Shown here: positions 43,497 through 53,203 of the stretch, in pieces
How the letters are laid out: each line of letters opens with the position of its first letter
Numbering within the stretch: position 1 is the stretch's first letter
NCBI GenBank assembly: GCA_002077065.1
Contig: NAJO01000003.1
Location: 62,001 to 126,000 of the forward strand
Length of the DNA stretch: 64,000 bases
DNA from: Cryoendolithus antarcticus
Lineage: Eukaryota; Ascomycota; Dothideomycetes; Cladosporiales; Cladosporiaceae
Reading direction: 5' to 3'
Notes under the pieces: generated by a model
Told to the model about the DNA's origin: nothing
Seen by the model: the letters and a program-made list of their open reading frames with translations, nothing else
Database searches by the model: none
Position numbers and translations under genes: made by a program

Positions 43497-44700
43497 CTTG
43501 GGCTCTTCTGCTTGTAGTCCGCCGGCTTGGCGTGACTGTCCTTGCCGCTCACCAACACGAGGACAGGCGATCTGGTGCGAGTGCTTGCCAATGACAGCAG
43601 AGACTGGGTCGTCAGAAGGCTAGACGAGGATGTGGTGGCCGCACTCTGGCCTTATCGTGTGCGTGGATGATCTAGCTTGTCTTTGTCCGGTGTGCTTGAT
43701 GCGGATCGTGGATGCTATATCGCGGATGCAACAGATCGCGATCGCTTTTCAGATCGTACGCCAGCGAATATTTCCTACTCGTGTGCTATCTCTCGGCGAT
43801 TGATCAGATGCACAGGCGGATTGCATGGGCTCGATAGGTGGGCTCGGGGGGGGGGTCGTCTCTTGGCAGCCGGGAAGGTCAGGTAGGCGGCGAGGCGATG
43901 GGTCTTTTCGTCAATTCTAGCAGTATTCGAGATCAGGTCGTCAGTGGAAGTAGAGGCAGTAGAAGTAGGCACAGGTCACGACCATAATAAGGCAGATCAC
44001 GAGCACGAGCTATGCAGTCACGCAGCCAGCTCGCAAAGCCGCTCGGAAGCCGGAGCCGCGGGATGTCTCACGTGGCGGGGTGGGAGTGAATGAGAATGAG
44101 GCCTACAAGATTGTACAGTGCTGGCTAGTGACATGCGAGCCTTGGAGATCTAGCGCTCTGATGGTATTCGAGCCTTCACCAGCATAACCTACATGCACGG
44201 CTCGAGGTAGAATGCGTCGCAGTCTGAGGAAGCACCTTGATGTCCAGCCATCGCGCTTGCCCCACCATCCCACCTTGACCTTGCCAAGTCACGTCTCTGT
44301 TCACATCAATACACCTTCTGTGGCCGTTGCCAGGCATATGTGTCATGACTGTCCCAGCCGGAATCATCTGTTAAGACGCTCGGATCTTTGTAACACCCTA
44401 CTTCAGCTTCAGTATCAAGTCCGCAACAGATACTTTATCTTGCCTCAGCTCTCTCACGGCGCAAGAAACAGCAGGGTCCAAACGGGCAAGCCGACAGCCG
44501 AGGGAATTCCTCACGCGCAGCCTCAGACGTACACATGTAGAACTCTTCACAGTCGCCGTCAACGTTTCTCCATTCGCCCACTTTCCAGCTGACAGGATGG
44601 AGTCATACTCGGAGCCATCATCAGCAGCGTCGAGTGTGCAACAGCATCATTGCCCATCAATATCGCCGACAAGCCCAAGAAGGAGCGGCGAGACGCGAAC
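43497..44700. promoter_or_regulatory. Divergent intergenic region UBC8/PanB with a G homopolymer
   Basis: About 1.2 kb between divergent start codons. It holds a run of nine G at about 43848-43856. ORFs such as minus 43775-43972 have no similarity. No gene is supported. Confidence 0.45.
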
Positions 44701-45771
44701 ATGTCGCGTGCCGTGAATAATGCCTTTCGCCTGGCCAGGAAGTCGCCGGGCGGTCCTACATCAGTGCTGCCTAGTCTGAGCTGCTCAGCAAGACCTAACC
44801 TACCCACTCAAGCAGTCCACCATGGCGCTAGCACGCCAAGCCGAGCATCCTCCCACTCCCCCCTCGGCCCGTCAACAACAACCCGCAAGAAGATCACCCT
44901 CCCTACCCTGCAAGCCATGCATCGTCGCCACGATCCCATAACAATGCTCACGGCTCACGACTTCCCCTCCGCCCACGCAGCTGACACCAGCGGCATAGAA
45001 GTCATTCTCGTCGGCGACTCACTCGCCATGGTAGCCCTTGGCCTGCCCGATACAAATTCCGTGACTCTCGAGGACATGCTCGTGCACTGTCGCTCCGTCA
45101 TGCGAGGCGCGCAGGCGGCGTTCGTGGTCGGCGATCTGCCGATGGGGAGCTATGAGCTGGATGCCAGACAGGCTACCGAAAGCGCGATTCGGATGGTGAA
45201 GGAGGGTGGCGTGCATGGCGTGAAGCTGGAGGGTGGTGTGGATGTTGTGGAGCAGATCCGAGGTGTTACGAGGGCGGGAATCCCAGTCTTAGCGCATGTT
45301 GGGCTCACGCCACAGCGATCCAGTGCGCTGGGAGGTTTCAGGGTGCAGGGGAAGAACGTAGCGGGCGCTATGAAGGTGCTGCGAGACGCACTTGCAGTCC
45401 AAGAAGCGGGCGCGTGGGGCGTCGTACTGGAGGCTGTGCCGGCTGAGGTTGCTGCCTTGGTGACCAAGAAGCTAAGGATCCCAACTATCGGCATCGGCGC
45501 TGGAGCGGGCTGCTCGGGGCAGGTACTGGTGCAAGTCGACATGATAGGCAATTATCCGCCGGGTAGATTTTTGCCGAAGTTCGTGAAGCGCTTTGGGGAT
45601 GTCTGGGGGGAGACGACAAGGGCCATCGCAGCGTATCGGGAAGAGGTCAAGGGCGGAAGCTATCCTGCCGATGAGCATACATACCCTATGCCCAAGGAGG
45701 AGTTTGCTGAGTTCGAGAAGGTGGTGGATGATATGTCGCGGACCGTTGGTAGTGAAGGCAAGAATGAATAG
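44701..45771 (+). CDS. panB: 3-methyl-2-oxobutanoate hydroxymethyltransferase (ketopantoate)
   Basis: A single-exon ORF. The first ATG is at 44701 (the 44650 codon is TTG), giving 356 aa. The first 60 residues are Arg/Ser/Pro-rich with no acids, consistent with mitochondrial import. The TIM-barrel core follows PanB: ITMLTAHDFPSA, ILVGDSLAMVALG (Mg-binding Asp in GDS), VGDLPMGSYE, VKLEGG, VLAHVGLTPQ, and the catalytic Glu in GVVLEAVP, then GIGAGAGCSGQVLV. The enzyme makes ketopantoate from 2-oxoisovalerate for pantothenate and CoA synthesis. It is convergent with ATG12. The start could also be slightly different, but the core is intact. Confidence 0.94.
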   Translation: MSRAVNNAFRLARKSPGGPTSVLPSLSCSARPNLPTQAVHHGASTPSRASSHSPLGPSTTTRKKITLPTLQAMHRRHDPITMLTAHDFPSAHAADTSGIEVILVGDSLAMVALGLPDTNSVTLEDMLVHCRSVMRGAQAAFVVGDLPMGSYELDARQATESAIRMVKEGGVHGVKLEGGVDVVEQIRGVTRAGIPVLAHVGLTPQRSSALGGFRVQGKNVAGAMKVLRDALAVQEAGAWGVVLEAVPAEVAALVTKKLRIPTIGIGAGAGCSGQVLVQVDMIGNYPPGRFLPKFVKRFGDVWGETTRAIAAYREEVKGGSYPADEHTYPMPKEEFAEFEKVVDDMSRTVGSEGKNE

Positions 45772-45938
45772 AAAGTCCTCGTCCCCGCTTCGTGCTCGAT
45801 GCCTCCCCGCCGTGAATCTCACCACTGTGCCCACGATCTCCTCGTGCTGCTGCAGCGTCAAAGTGCACTTGAAATCCGCGACTCTGGCCTGCGTACTGGT
45901 AGCATCGTCCAGATCCGCCGTCGTCTAGGTGGTGGTCG

Positions 45939-46463
45939 TCACCCAAAAGCAGGCGTAACCCCATAGCTCACAACGAGCTCCTCACCAGTCTTGAAGCACT
46001 GCAACCCTGTCAGCACGTTAACCTGATCACATATTTCCCCTCTCTCCATACTACTTACCGCCCACAACCCCCCAACCCCCTCATCAAGCCCAGGCGCAAA
46101 CGTAGAATTCACATAACAGAACACACTCTCTCCCACCTTGACGCCAAGTTTCTTCCTCACAAAAGTCACTATGGTGGAAAACGTGTTGCTGCTACTGCAC
46201 TTGAACCTCGGTGACTTCAATTCTGGTGCGCCAGGCAGGGCGGTGAGTTTGATGGTGACTATGGCAGATGTTAGTAGGTTATGCAGGGAGCTGGGAGGAG
46301 GTTGTGCACCTTTGGCCTGCGGCAACGCTCCAGCAGTGGCGAGCGCAGCTGCCGTGGGTTTGGGCAGATTTTCGAGCAGGACAGATGCCGAGAGAGGGAG
46401 CGGGAGCGTCGACGCTTCGGTGTCGGAGGGGTGCGGTGAGGGCGATGGGGATGCAGAGACCAT
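45939..46463 (-). CDS. ATG12: Autophagy ubiquitin-like protein Atg12
   Basis: Three exons, 46463-46310, 46258-46059 and 45998-45939, with introns of 51 and 60 nt, give 137 aa. After a Ser/Pro-rich head comes the ubiquitin-like fold: VTIKLTALPGAPELK, FKCSSSNTFSTIV, KVGESVFCYVNSTFAPGLD, then WACFKTGEELVVSYG and the invariant C-terminal AFG ending in the Gly that Atg7/Atg10 conjugate to Atg5. Both introns have length divisible by three and no stop, so the genomic ORF reads straight through. Splicing is inferred from GTGCAC/CTAAC-TAG and GTAAGT/CAG signals and from the conserved W-x-CFKT spacing. The conjugate is needed for autophagosome formation. Confidence 0.9.
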   Translation of the reverse strand: MVSASPSPSPHPSDTEASTLPLPLSASVLLENLPKPTAAALATAGALPQAKGAQPPPSSLHNLLTSAIVTIKLTALPGAPELKSPRFKCSSSNTFSTIVTFVRKKLGVKVGESVFCYVNSTFAPGLDEGVGGLWAVSSMERGEICDQVNVLTGLQCFKTGEELVVSYGVTPAFG

Positions 46464-47026
46464 CGTGCGAGCTACGTATGGGTGATGACCCGGGGAATGG
46501 AAGCAGGCATCGGTTGGTCGAGTTTATGTACGGTATGACAGACGAAACATGTACATGTATGTTCGCGAGGTTCAAGGTCGAAGTCGAAGTTGTGAATAAA
46601 GTGGCGTTGCAAGACGAAAGATACATGTACAACAAGGCTCAAGATGGGGACCTTCAGCTGGTTCAACATCAAACATGCTGCTGCTATGTCATGGCACTGT
46701 TGGAGAGAGCGCACATGAGGAAGACTGCTGTAGGAAGTCGATCGTCTCCGACTGACCGCCACTAAGCTACGAAACACTATGAACGTACAATAATACTCGT
46801 GCAAATGCTCATAAGCATACCTCGTCGCTGAAATGCTTGATGCCGCTGCCGACATGGCCGGCTAGGCTTTACTTCACCTAATTAAGTCCTTCGTCCCGCC
46901 TGCGAACCAGCAAGTTCCCCTGGGATGTCGCAATGCAGTGAACACAATCATTACTCCACCCAACCGACAAGATGCTACAAGATGCTCGCCAACATAGTAA
47001 TGCCGTTGCCGTAGTTTCGAGGTATC
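46464..47026. other. Intergenic between DBF4 3' end and ATG12 start
   Basis: About 560 bases between two minus-strand genes. A 127-codon minus ORF (46855-46472) has no recognisable domain and is probably not a gene. The ATG12 promoter must lie here. Confidence 0.4.
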
Positions 47027-49204
47027 TCACTGTGTCTCGTGTGGTGCTCTGGCCACGGTACTGGGATCTTTGTGTTTCCGCCCAAGCTGTACGAGCAGGG
47101 CATCAAGCTCCTTCCAATTCTCTGTCGTCATGGCAAACTTGCGGTGCTTGCGTGTGAGGATGTGCTGTCAATAGTCAGTATATGTATTGCAACGCAAGAT
47201 CATCGGAACTCGGACTCACCTCATCAAAGTCTTCGAACTTGTCACGGCAGTTCTCACAGTACCCTGGCTTCGCTTCCTTCTCCACCTTCCTCTTTGGAGC
47301 GGTCTTGCGTACTTTGGAGGGCATACGGTCCATGGCTTCGTCTTCATGCACGACACCGAGGAGTGTCTCCTGTGCGCGTCGCTTGGCAGCGCGAGGCGGA
47401 GGTGGAGGATCATCGTTGATAGCGGCGCGCATATCATTCATGTACGATGATGGCACGCTGACATTCGAGTTGACACTCGCGCCTCGCTCAAGTACCTTGC
47501 GTCTCATTGCAGTGACCTCTTTGCTGTCAGTGATCCGACGAGTGAGCCCAGGAGCCGTCGACGAGATGTTCGAAGAGACCGCTTGTGAGCGAATGGCGGA
47601 CGTGACGTTCGAGTGCTGCATGCCGGACGCCACAGGCTCGCCGCGTATGGTTCGAGGCAGGCCGCGATGCTTCACCTGGGCGCTACCGAAAAGTGGAGGC
47701 TCGTCTCCTGCATCGAACGATCGCTTGGCAGGAATCATCTGTGGCGGGCCAAGTGGCTTTGCAAGGTCGTCTGCCTGAGCAGCCTTGCGAGGTGAGCGCC
47801 TAAGGTTGCCCTGTCGTTCCGCGAGGGGTTGTGCATCCAAAGTCGGCGTGCCTCGAGTGCGTCTTGTGCTGATGATGTCTTGCTGAGCTCGTTGTGCTTC
47901 TTGTTCTCGAAGATCCTGCTGGTGCAGCCTCTTAACATGCGAGGGATCTTCGATGAAAGGGCAGCGTCCCGCTGCCGTCATGCGGAATTGGGGCCATTTG
48001 CCTGTCTCTTGCTTTACCGGCTTTGGGTAGTCCCGAATCATGACAGGCTTCGTCCGCTCGTCCATGTCATGTATGTACATGAAGTTGCCTCGAAACGTGC
48101 ACATGTCTTGTGCAGCAACAGTGGGATCACGATCCGCAGGTCCAGTGATCTTCTCATTGCGAAGCAGCTGTTCCAAATCGCCATCTGCAGCAGCTGGCTT
48201 CACCATGGTGCGATTGACAGCGCTAGCAGGTGCCTTGACCTCGACACTCGGTAACTTCTCGCTCGGCTCTCCCGAGAACATGGTATTGAGCATACGATTG
48301 AGCTTCTCGTAGGCCCAGATCTTGATGCCAAGCTCTCGAGCCTTGATCAGGATGTCAGAAACGTGTGCATGGCTACGGCGAGCATCAATCTCCCCCGTCA
48401 CTGGAGCGAGCTGAGTCTGTGTGCGCCTTTGCAGATTGGCATCCAACAGGCTCGTGGTTCGGCGCTGATCTTGTGACAGGGCAGTGACGCTGGTAGACTG
48501 CATGACAGTACCAGTATTGACGTACTGAGCTTGATCATCATCAGGGCTCGTGGTGACCAGCTCTGCTGGGATGGCTCGTGTCGTGACAACATGTGTAACA
48601 GCTTTGGAGAAGAACTTCTCTTCACGCTACAATAGCAGTCAGCAATGATCTGAAGTGGCTATTGTCAGTGAACACGTACCGAGCCTAGATGATGCACGAG
48701 GCGTGAGAGCTTCACTCGCACGTCCTCCTGGATGTTGTCGAAGTAGAAGACGAATGTGGGAAACAGTCTCTTGTAATGTTTCTGCCACAGGCGTATGCTC
48801 TCGGTGTTATCTGGAGCAGGCCGAGCAGCCTTTGCCGTCTGATGTTGACTTTGTGTCGGCGCTGGAGTCCTGTCACGAGCTGCTGCAAGCTTCCTGTCAA
48901 GGGCCGTAGGAGCTGTGCTGGTCCGCCCAAGTGACTGCTCACTCAGCTTGTCATGTGCGGGAATGGCGACAGCCCGACGTGGATCGACATTCTCTTCATT
49001 GCCACCCCTCACATCCAAAGCCTGCTTCTTTGCAGGTGGATGCCCATGTTCTGTATGTCCAGCTTGGGCACGTGTGCGTTTGCCATTGATTGACTGTGTG
49101 TTGCGGAATGGAGAGTTGACAGCATTGGGGACGCTGGCCAGAGGCTGTCGTCTGGCTGCCATGCCTGTCTGAGTGTTCGGACTCAGTATAAGAGCTGCTG
49201 CCAT
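47027..49204 (-). CDS. DBF4: Dbf4/NimO regulatory subunit of Cdc7 kinase
   Basis: Three exons, 49204-48680, 48626-47220 and 47164-47027 (introns of 53 and 55 nt, both phase 0), give 689 aa. The head is SPNTQTGMAARRQPLASVPN, as in NimO. Motif N, a BRCT-like part, starts at RLWQKHYKRLFPTFVFYFD. Motif M lies around residues 340-385 (DPTVAAQDMCTFRGNF, MIRDYPKP). The C-terminal DBF zinc finger spans exons 2 and 3: C-ENC near 633-636, then H and H from EHILTRKH. Dbf4 activates Cdc7 to phosphorylate MCM and start replication. A start at 49162 (MAARRQPL) is the alternative. The long middle is basic and disordered. Confidence 0.93.
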
Positions 49205-50056
49205 AGCATATGTGATGTGTCGAAGTGAGCAGTCGGCCTGAACTCGCACTCAGTGGGGCAGGAACACGCGACAGCTACGCGCTCAGTGGTGCTGCAAGGA
49301 AGCCATTGTCGACCCGGGGAGCGGAAGTACAAGAACAGTACCACCAGTGAGTGGTATATGCTGATCGAGGAGTGGCTGTGAGCTGTCGTAGCAGCGGTGG
49401 GCGGGCGTCGGGGTGGTGGTTGGAGTCGTCTTGTTATGAGATTCGAGAGGCTGTTATCCTCGCTAGAGGTAGTCTCGCGCTAGCTTTATGCAGGCGCTTG
49501 GGCTCCACCTGCCTGACATCAACCTCCGCTCTTCTTTCCCGCCACAACATCACCACATGATTGTACCTTCATACGAGATGGCAGGCGAATCGCCTGTAGG
49601 ATCTAACTTCGATTGCACCAGGGACGCTTCAATATTGACGCCGAATCAGATCTTGTCGCGACACGCACCACAGATCGCACAATCGAGGCCATAGCAACGA
49701 CACGTCTTGGCACTTTGCAGAGAAGCGCAATGCCGACAGAACGAAGTTGTCTGATGCTATCTCACAGGAGTGGCTGTAGTGATATCACATTGACGAAGAT
49801 GTGTATAGTCCCTCACTACCTCCGTCACTCAACGCGAGCTTGACGCATGTTCACGTGCTCAGCTGCTTGCCTGAAGCCAATGCATCGACCCCGCCAAGAC
49901 ACGTAACCCCACTCATATCTGCTCTCCAAGTTCACTGACAACGCTTTCCCCAATCTCGTTGAACTCTCACCCTCGCGATCGTCTCGTACATGGTAAATTG
50001 GAACTCAATCCCACTTCACCAGTCGTAACGAAGACGTTAGTGATCAGAAGCACAAG
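49205..50056. promoter_or_regulatory. Divergent intergenic region DBF4/metacaspase
   Basis: About 850 bases between divergent start codons. ORFs here are short and unsupported. It should hold both promoters. No repeats seen. Confidence 0.45.
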
Positions 50057-51126
50057 ATGCCTTCCTACGAGGAGGAGTACGAAGAGCGAGCGATACCGCC
50101 CAGAGGACCACGGAGAAAATCGCTTATGATCGGCATCAACTACGTCGGTAGTGCGTTAGCTCTATGTCTAGTTCAACAGTACATGTGCCTTGCTCACTGA
50201 CCCGAATTGTAGGCCAACACGCACTTCAAGGTTGCCACCAAGATGTCTCCAACATGCAGGAGTTCCTCACGGCAATGAACTACCCGACAGACCAACGCTC
50301 TCAGGTAATCATGCGCGACGACAGCCGAACCGATCCTCGTGGTGCCTTCTGGCCAAATGGCCACAACATCATAGCCGCAATGCAATGGCTCGTTTCGGAA
50401 CCTGGCACTACGAATTTTCTCCACTACTCTGGCCACGGCGGTCAAGTCCCCGACGACGAAGACAACTACCGCAGCACAGGTCTAGACGACACGATTGTGC
50501 CTGTGGACTTTGAAACGCGTGGCCAGATCCGTTCCGGCATCTTGCACCACAACCTCGTCACAGCCATGCCTCGCAACAGTTCCCTCTTCATCATCTTCGA
50601 TTGTTGCCACTCTGGCTCCGCCGTCGAACTCCCTTTCGTCTACCGTTCTGACTCCGAGGGCAACGTCTCCATGCTCAGCAACGTGAAGATGGGCATCCAG
50701 CTCGTGAGCGAGGCCTCGAACCTCATCCAAGGCGGCTACGGAATGAACTCGGTTCGTGAAGGCCAGCACCTCCTAGCAGGCGCCACGTCGTTCTTCCGCT
50801 CCCTCACGCATCGAGAAGAGCAAGACCAGCACGGCCTCGGTCAGGCTGAGGGCTTCGCGGAGGAGTACCGCGATGAGGGTCCGAGGAGCGTTTTCATGTA
50901 CAGCGGGTGTAGGGATGATCAGACCTCTGCTGACGCGGCGATTGCGGGGAGTCATGTGGGGGCTATGAGTTGGGCATTCTTGGAGAGTATCAAGCAGTTT
51001 GGGACGGGGCAGAGCTATTTGCAGGTGCTGCAGAATACGCGGCAGATTCTTCAAGGGCGGTATACGCAGGTTCCTCAGCTTTCTGTGGACGCTGAGACAG
51101 ATCTGAACTACCCTATGATGCTCTAG
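50057..51126 (+). CDS. MCA1: Metacaspase (caspase-like Cys protease), short N-terminus
   Basis: Exon 1 is 50057-50147 and exon 2 50213-51126 (65-nt intron, phase 1), giving 334 aa. The junction restores MIGINYVGQHALQGCHQDV. The catalytic dyad is clear: His in HYSGHGGQ (about 105) and the Cys in DCCHSGS (about 162). The calcium/DDE-like region, the LLAGATSFF insertion and the C-terminal YPMML strand are as in type I metacaspases. Only about 22 residues precede the p20-like core, without the usual long Gln/Pro-rich prodomain. It cleaves after Arg/Lys and works in proteostasis and stress death. An unseen 5' exon carrying a prodomain cannot be excluded. Confidence 0.93.
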
Positions 51127-51378
51127 CGACGGGTATAGCAGTCGTCATAGCCAACTCCGTTTCCATCGCGAAGCTCCTGAAGGTACCACTGACTCGACCG
51201 CAGCACTTGACCTCGTCCAGGTCATACCAAGGAGAGGCTGACGTGGGCACTTGCGTAGTTTCCTAATCGCAAAGCATGGGTTCGGCATATTGCCATCTTG
51301 CAGCACCGCAGTCCGTGTTTGTTCACGACAAGCGCTGAAACAGATCTGCAAGCCCAGAGTAGCGATGGTGGCGTCGGG

Positions 51379-52836
51379 TCATTTCGCCACCACTTTCGAC
51401 GATCGGTGAACAGTGAACAATCGCTTCAGCCTCCTAAGCTTCGACTCCCTTTCTTTGTCCATCTGATCGATCTCAGCAGCGCTGGGCTTCTTCACTACAT
51501 CGCTGTCGTTGACTGCTCCGCCAATGAGATCTGTGCTCTCTACATCGCACTCATCGTCCTTCCCATTCTGCTCCGATCTCCGCCTCTGCTCCCTTGCATA
51601 AGTCGACACCACCCTGTTCAGAATTCGACTAGCATTCATGCCTTCGAACGTGCCGCTCGCCGCCTGACTTCCCGCGTTCTGCCATGGACAATGCATACGA
51701 TGCATCTCCAGCAGATTAATCGTCGCCTGCTCCGGCTCAGCTCCGTCATTATCTTCGGCTGACAGGACGCCACGACCCGGTACATAGCCAGGCTGGTACA
51801 TCCATAATCCGATTCGCTGAAAGCAAGCGTCGCAATGTAAGAGATCTATATCTAGCTCTGATTCGCCGCGCCAGCCGTGGAGAGCAATGCCAAGGGCTGT
51901 GCACTTGAGTGTTTGGTCCGCGTCGGGTGAGCTGAGGACATTGGCTGGCAGCTCGTCAGCCAGCTTCTCAGGCGGTAGAAGAGCTGAGTCGTCTCGTGGT
52001 AGGGATCGGATCGCGACGTTCTTGATTGAATCGGCAATTTGCAGTAGGGAGATGTAGCGTGCGCGGAGTGCTGGCTGCCAGATCACAGGTCGAACAAGGG
52101 AGAGACGGTAGATGTCGTCTTTGCAGCCAGCCCGCCGCCACATGCAGTGAGGTGCGTGACCATTCGTGATCTCGTCCGCGTAGCGCTGCACTAGAGCTAA
52201 CTCGAGTTTCTCTGCATCTGCCTCGTCCTCGGCGTCATCATCCTCAGCGTCTCCTCTTCCATCCGCAGTGCCATTTGCCCCTCCCGTAGCAGCCCGCTCG
52301 AGCTTCACTACCACCCTCCTCTCACACCCACCTTTGCATGCTACAGTATTGACATCTACGCACTGCCATCCTTGCTTCGCCCACTTGAGCTCACCGATCG
52401 CTGCAGGTCGCGGCTGCCAGTAGCTCACTTTACTGAATGTCTTTAAACGCGCGAGAAATTGCTCATGTGACCAAGGCGAGAAGTTTGGCAATTCTCTGTC
52501 GTCGTCAGACTTCGAGTCATTCTTTCGACTCCCCATATTCCTTGGGATCAAAAGCCTTCTGGATAGAGATGCGGCTGGCGTATGGCTTCTCCGGCCTATG
52601 TCTGAGCTGAACGTCGATGTGAGCGAAGTGGTTGATGCACCCGTCGTGCGAGGGCGCTTCTTGGCGCGCTCACTCGCGGCATCGAGGCGTTGGCGGGCGG
52701 TGAGGGGTATCGCAGTGGCGGAGACATTTCCCTCTGGTATTGGCAACGCATTAGACGAAGCATTGATGGTGTCTAGCAGCTTGTGGAACTTGCGCTTAGT
52801 CGTAGTGAGAGAGTCATGCATTATAAAGTAGGGCAT
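51379..52836 (-). CDS. C3HC zinc-finger protein, Rsm1/NIPA type
   Basis: A single-exon ORF starting at ATG 52836 (MPYFIMHDSL) or 52821 (MHDSL); about 485 aa. After a Ser/Arg-rich head, the C3HC domain begins at FSPWSHEQFLARLKTF, YWQPRPAAIGELKWAKQGW, then C, CERR, HAPHCMWRRAGC, the usual metal ligands. A second, C-terminal half-domain has LLHCDACFQRIGLWMY and EMHRMHCPWQNAG. This pair is diagnostic for the Rsm1 mRNA-export/NIPA family. The Cys/His spacing is intact. It is convergent with the metacaspase, with about 250 bases between stops. Confidence 0.88.
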   Translation of the reverse strand: MPYFIMHDSLTTTKRKFHKLLDTINASSNALPIPEGNVSATAIPLTARQRLDAASERAKKRPRTTGASTTSLTSTFSSDIGRRSHTPAASLSRRLLIPRNMGSRKNDSKSDDDRELPNFSPWSHEQFLARLKTFSKVSYWQPRPAAIGELKWAKQGWQCVDVNTVACKGGCERRVVVKLERAATGGANGTADGRGDAEDDDAEDEADAEKLELALVQRYADEITNGHAPHCMWRRAGCKDDIYRLSLVRPVIWQPALRARYISLLQIADSIKNVAIRSLPRDDSALLPPEKLADELPANVLSSPDADQTLKCTALGIALHGWRGESELDIDLLHCDACFQRIGLWMYQPGYVPGRGVLSAEDNDGAEPEQATINLLEMHRMHCPWQNAGSQAASGTFEGMNASRILNRVVSTYAREQRRRSEQNGKDDECDVESTDLIGGAVNDSDVVKKPSAAEIDQMDKERESKLRRLKRLFTVHRSSKVVAK

Positions 52837-53203
52837 GTATCGCCGGGTAGACGACACTATAGCACATGAAGAGACATATTAACGTCAAAAGTGAATAACT
52901 TGTGTGCTAGGTAGACCACTTCTAAGGCACTATGTGCATCGTTTACGTGTAGTGAAGCCCAGTGAACGCGACTCTAGATCGGACATTCGGCGCTCGGCAT
53001 GTGGAGGCAGCCACACGACCTTAAAACTAAATCTTGTTACTTAAGCCGATCCATGACAGTAATGATCTTTCGTGGATGCTGCCACGCATTCTCTTTCTGT
53101 GCCTCGTAGCCTTCATAGCCTGACACGAATGTATGTCACACCCAGCTCAGCATCGACCTGGAATCCTCTCGTGCATCACCGCTGTGCATGAGTGACGATT
53201 ACG
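52837..53203. promoter_or_regulatory. Divergent intergenic region, C3HC gene / Zn2Cys6 gene
   Basis: 367 bases between divergent start codons. It should hold both promoters. No gene or repeat seen. Confidence 0.5.

Noticed and set aside
43848..43856. G-run as a G-quadruplex or regulatory element
   Set aside because: A single homopolymer without further G tracts; a length polymorphism or sequencing artefact is more likely.
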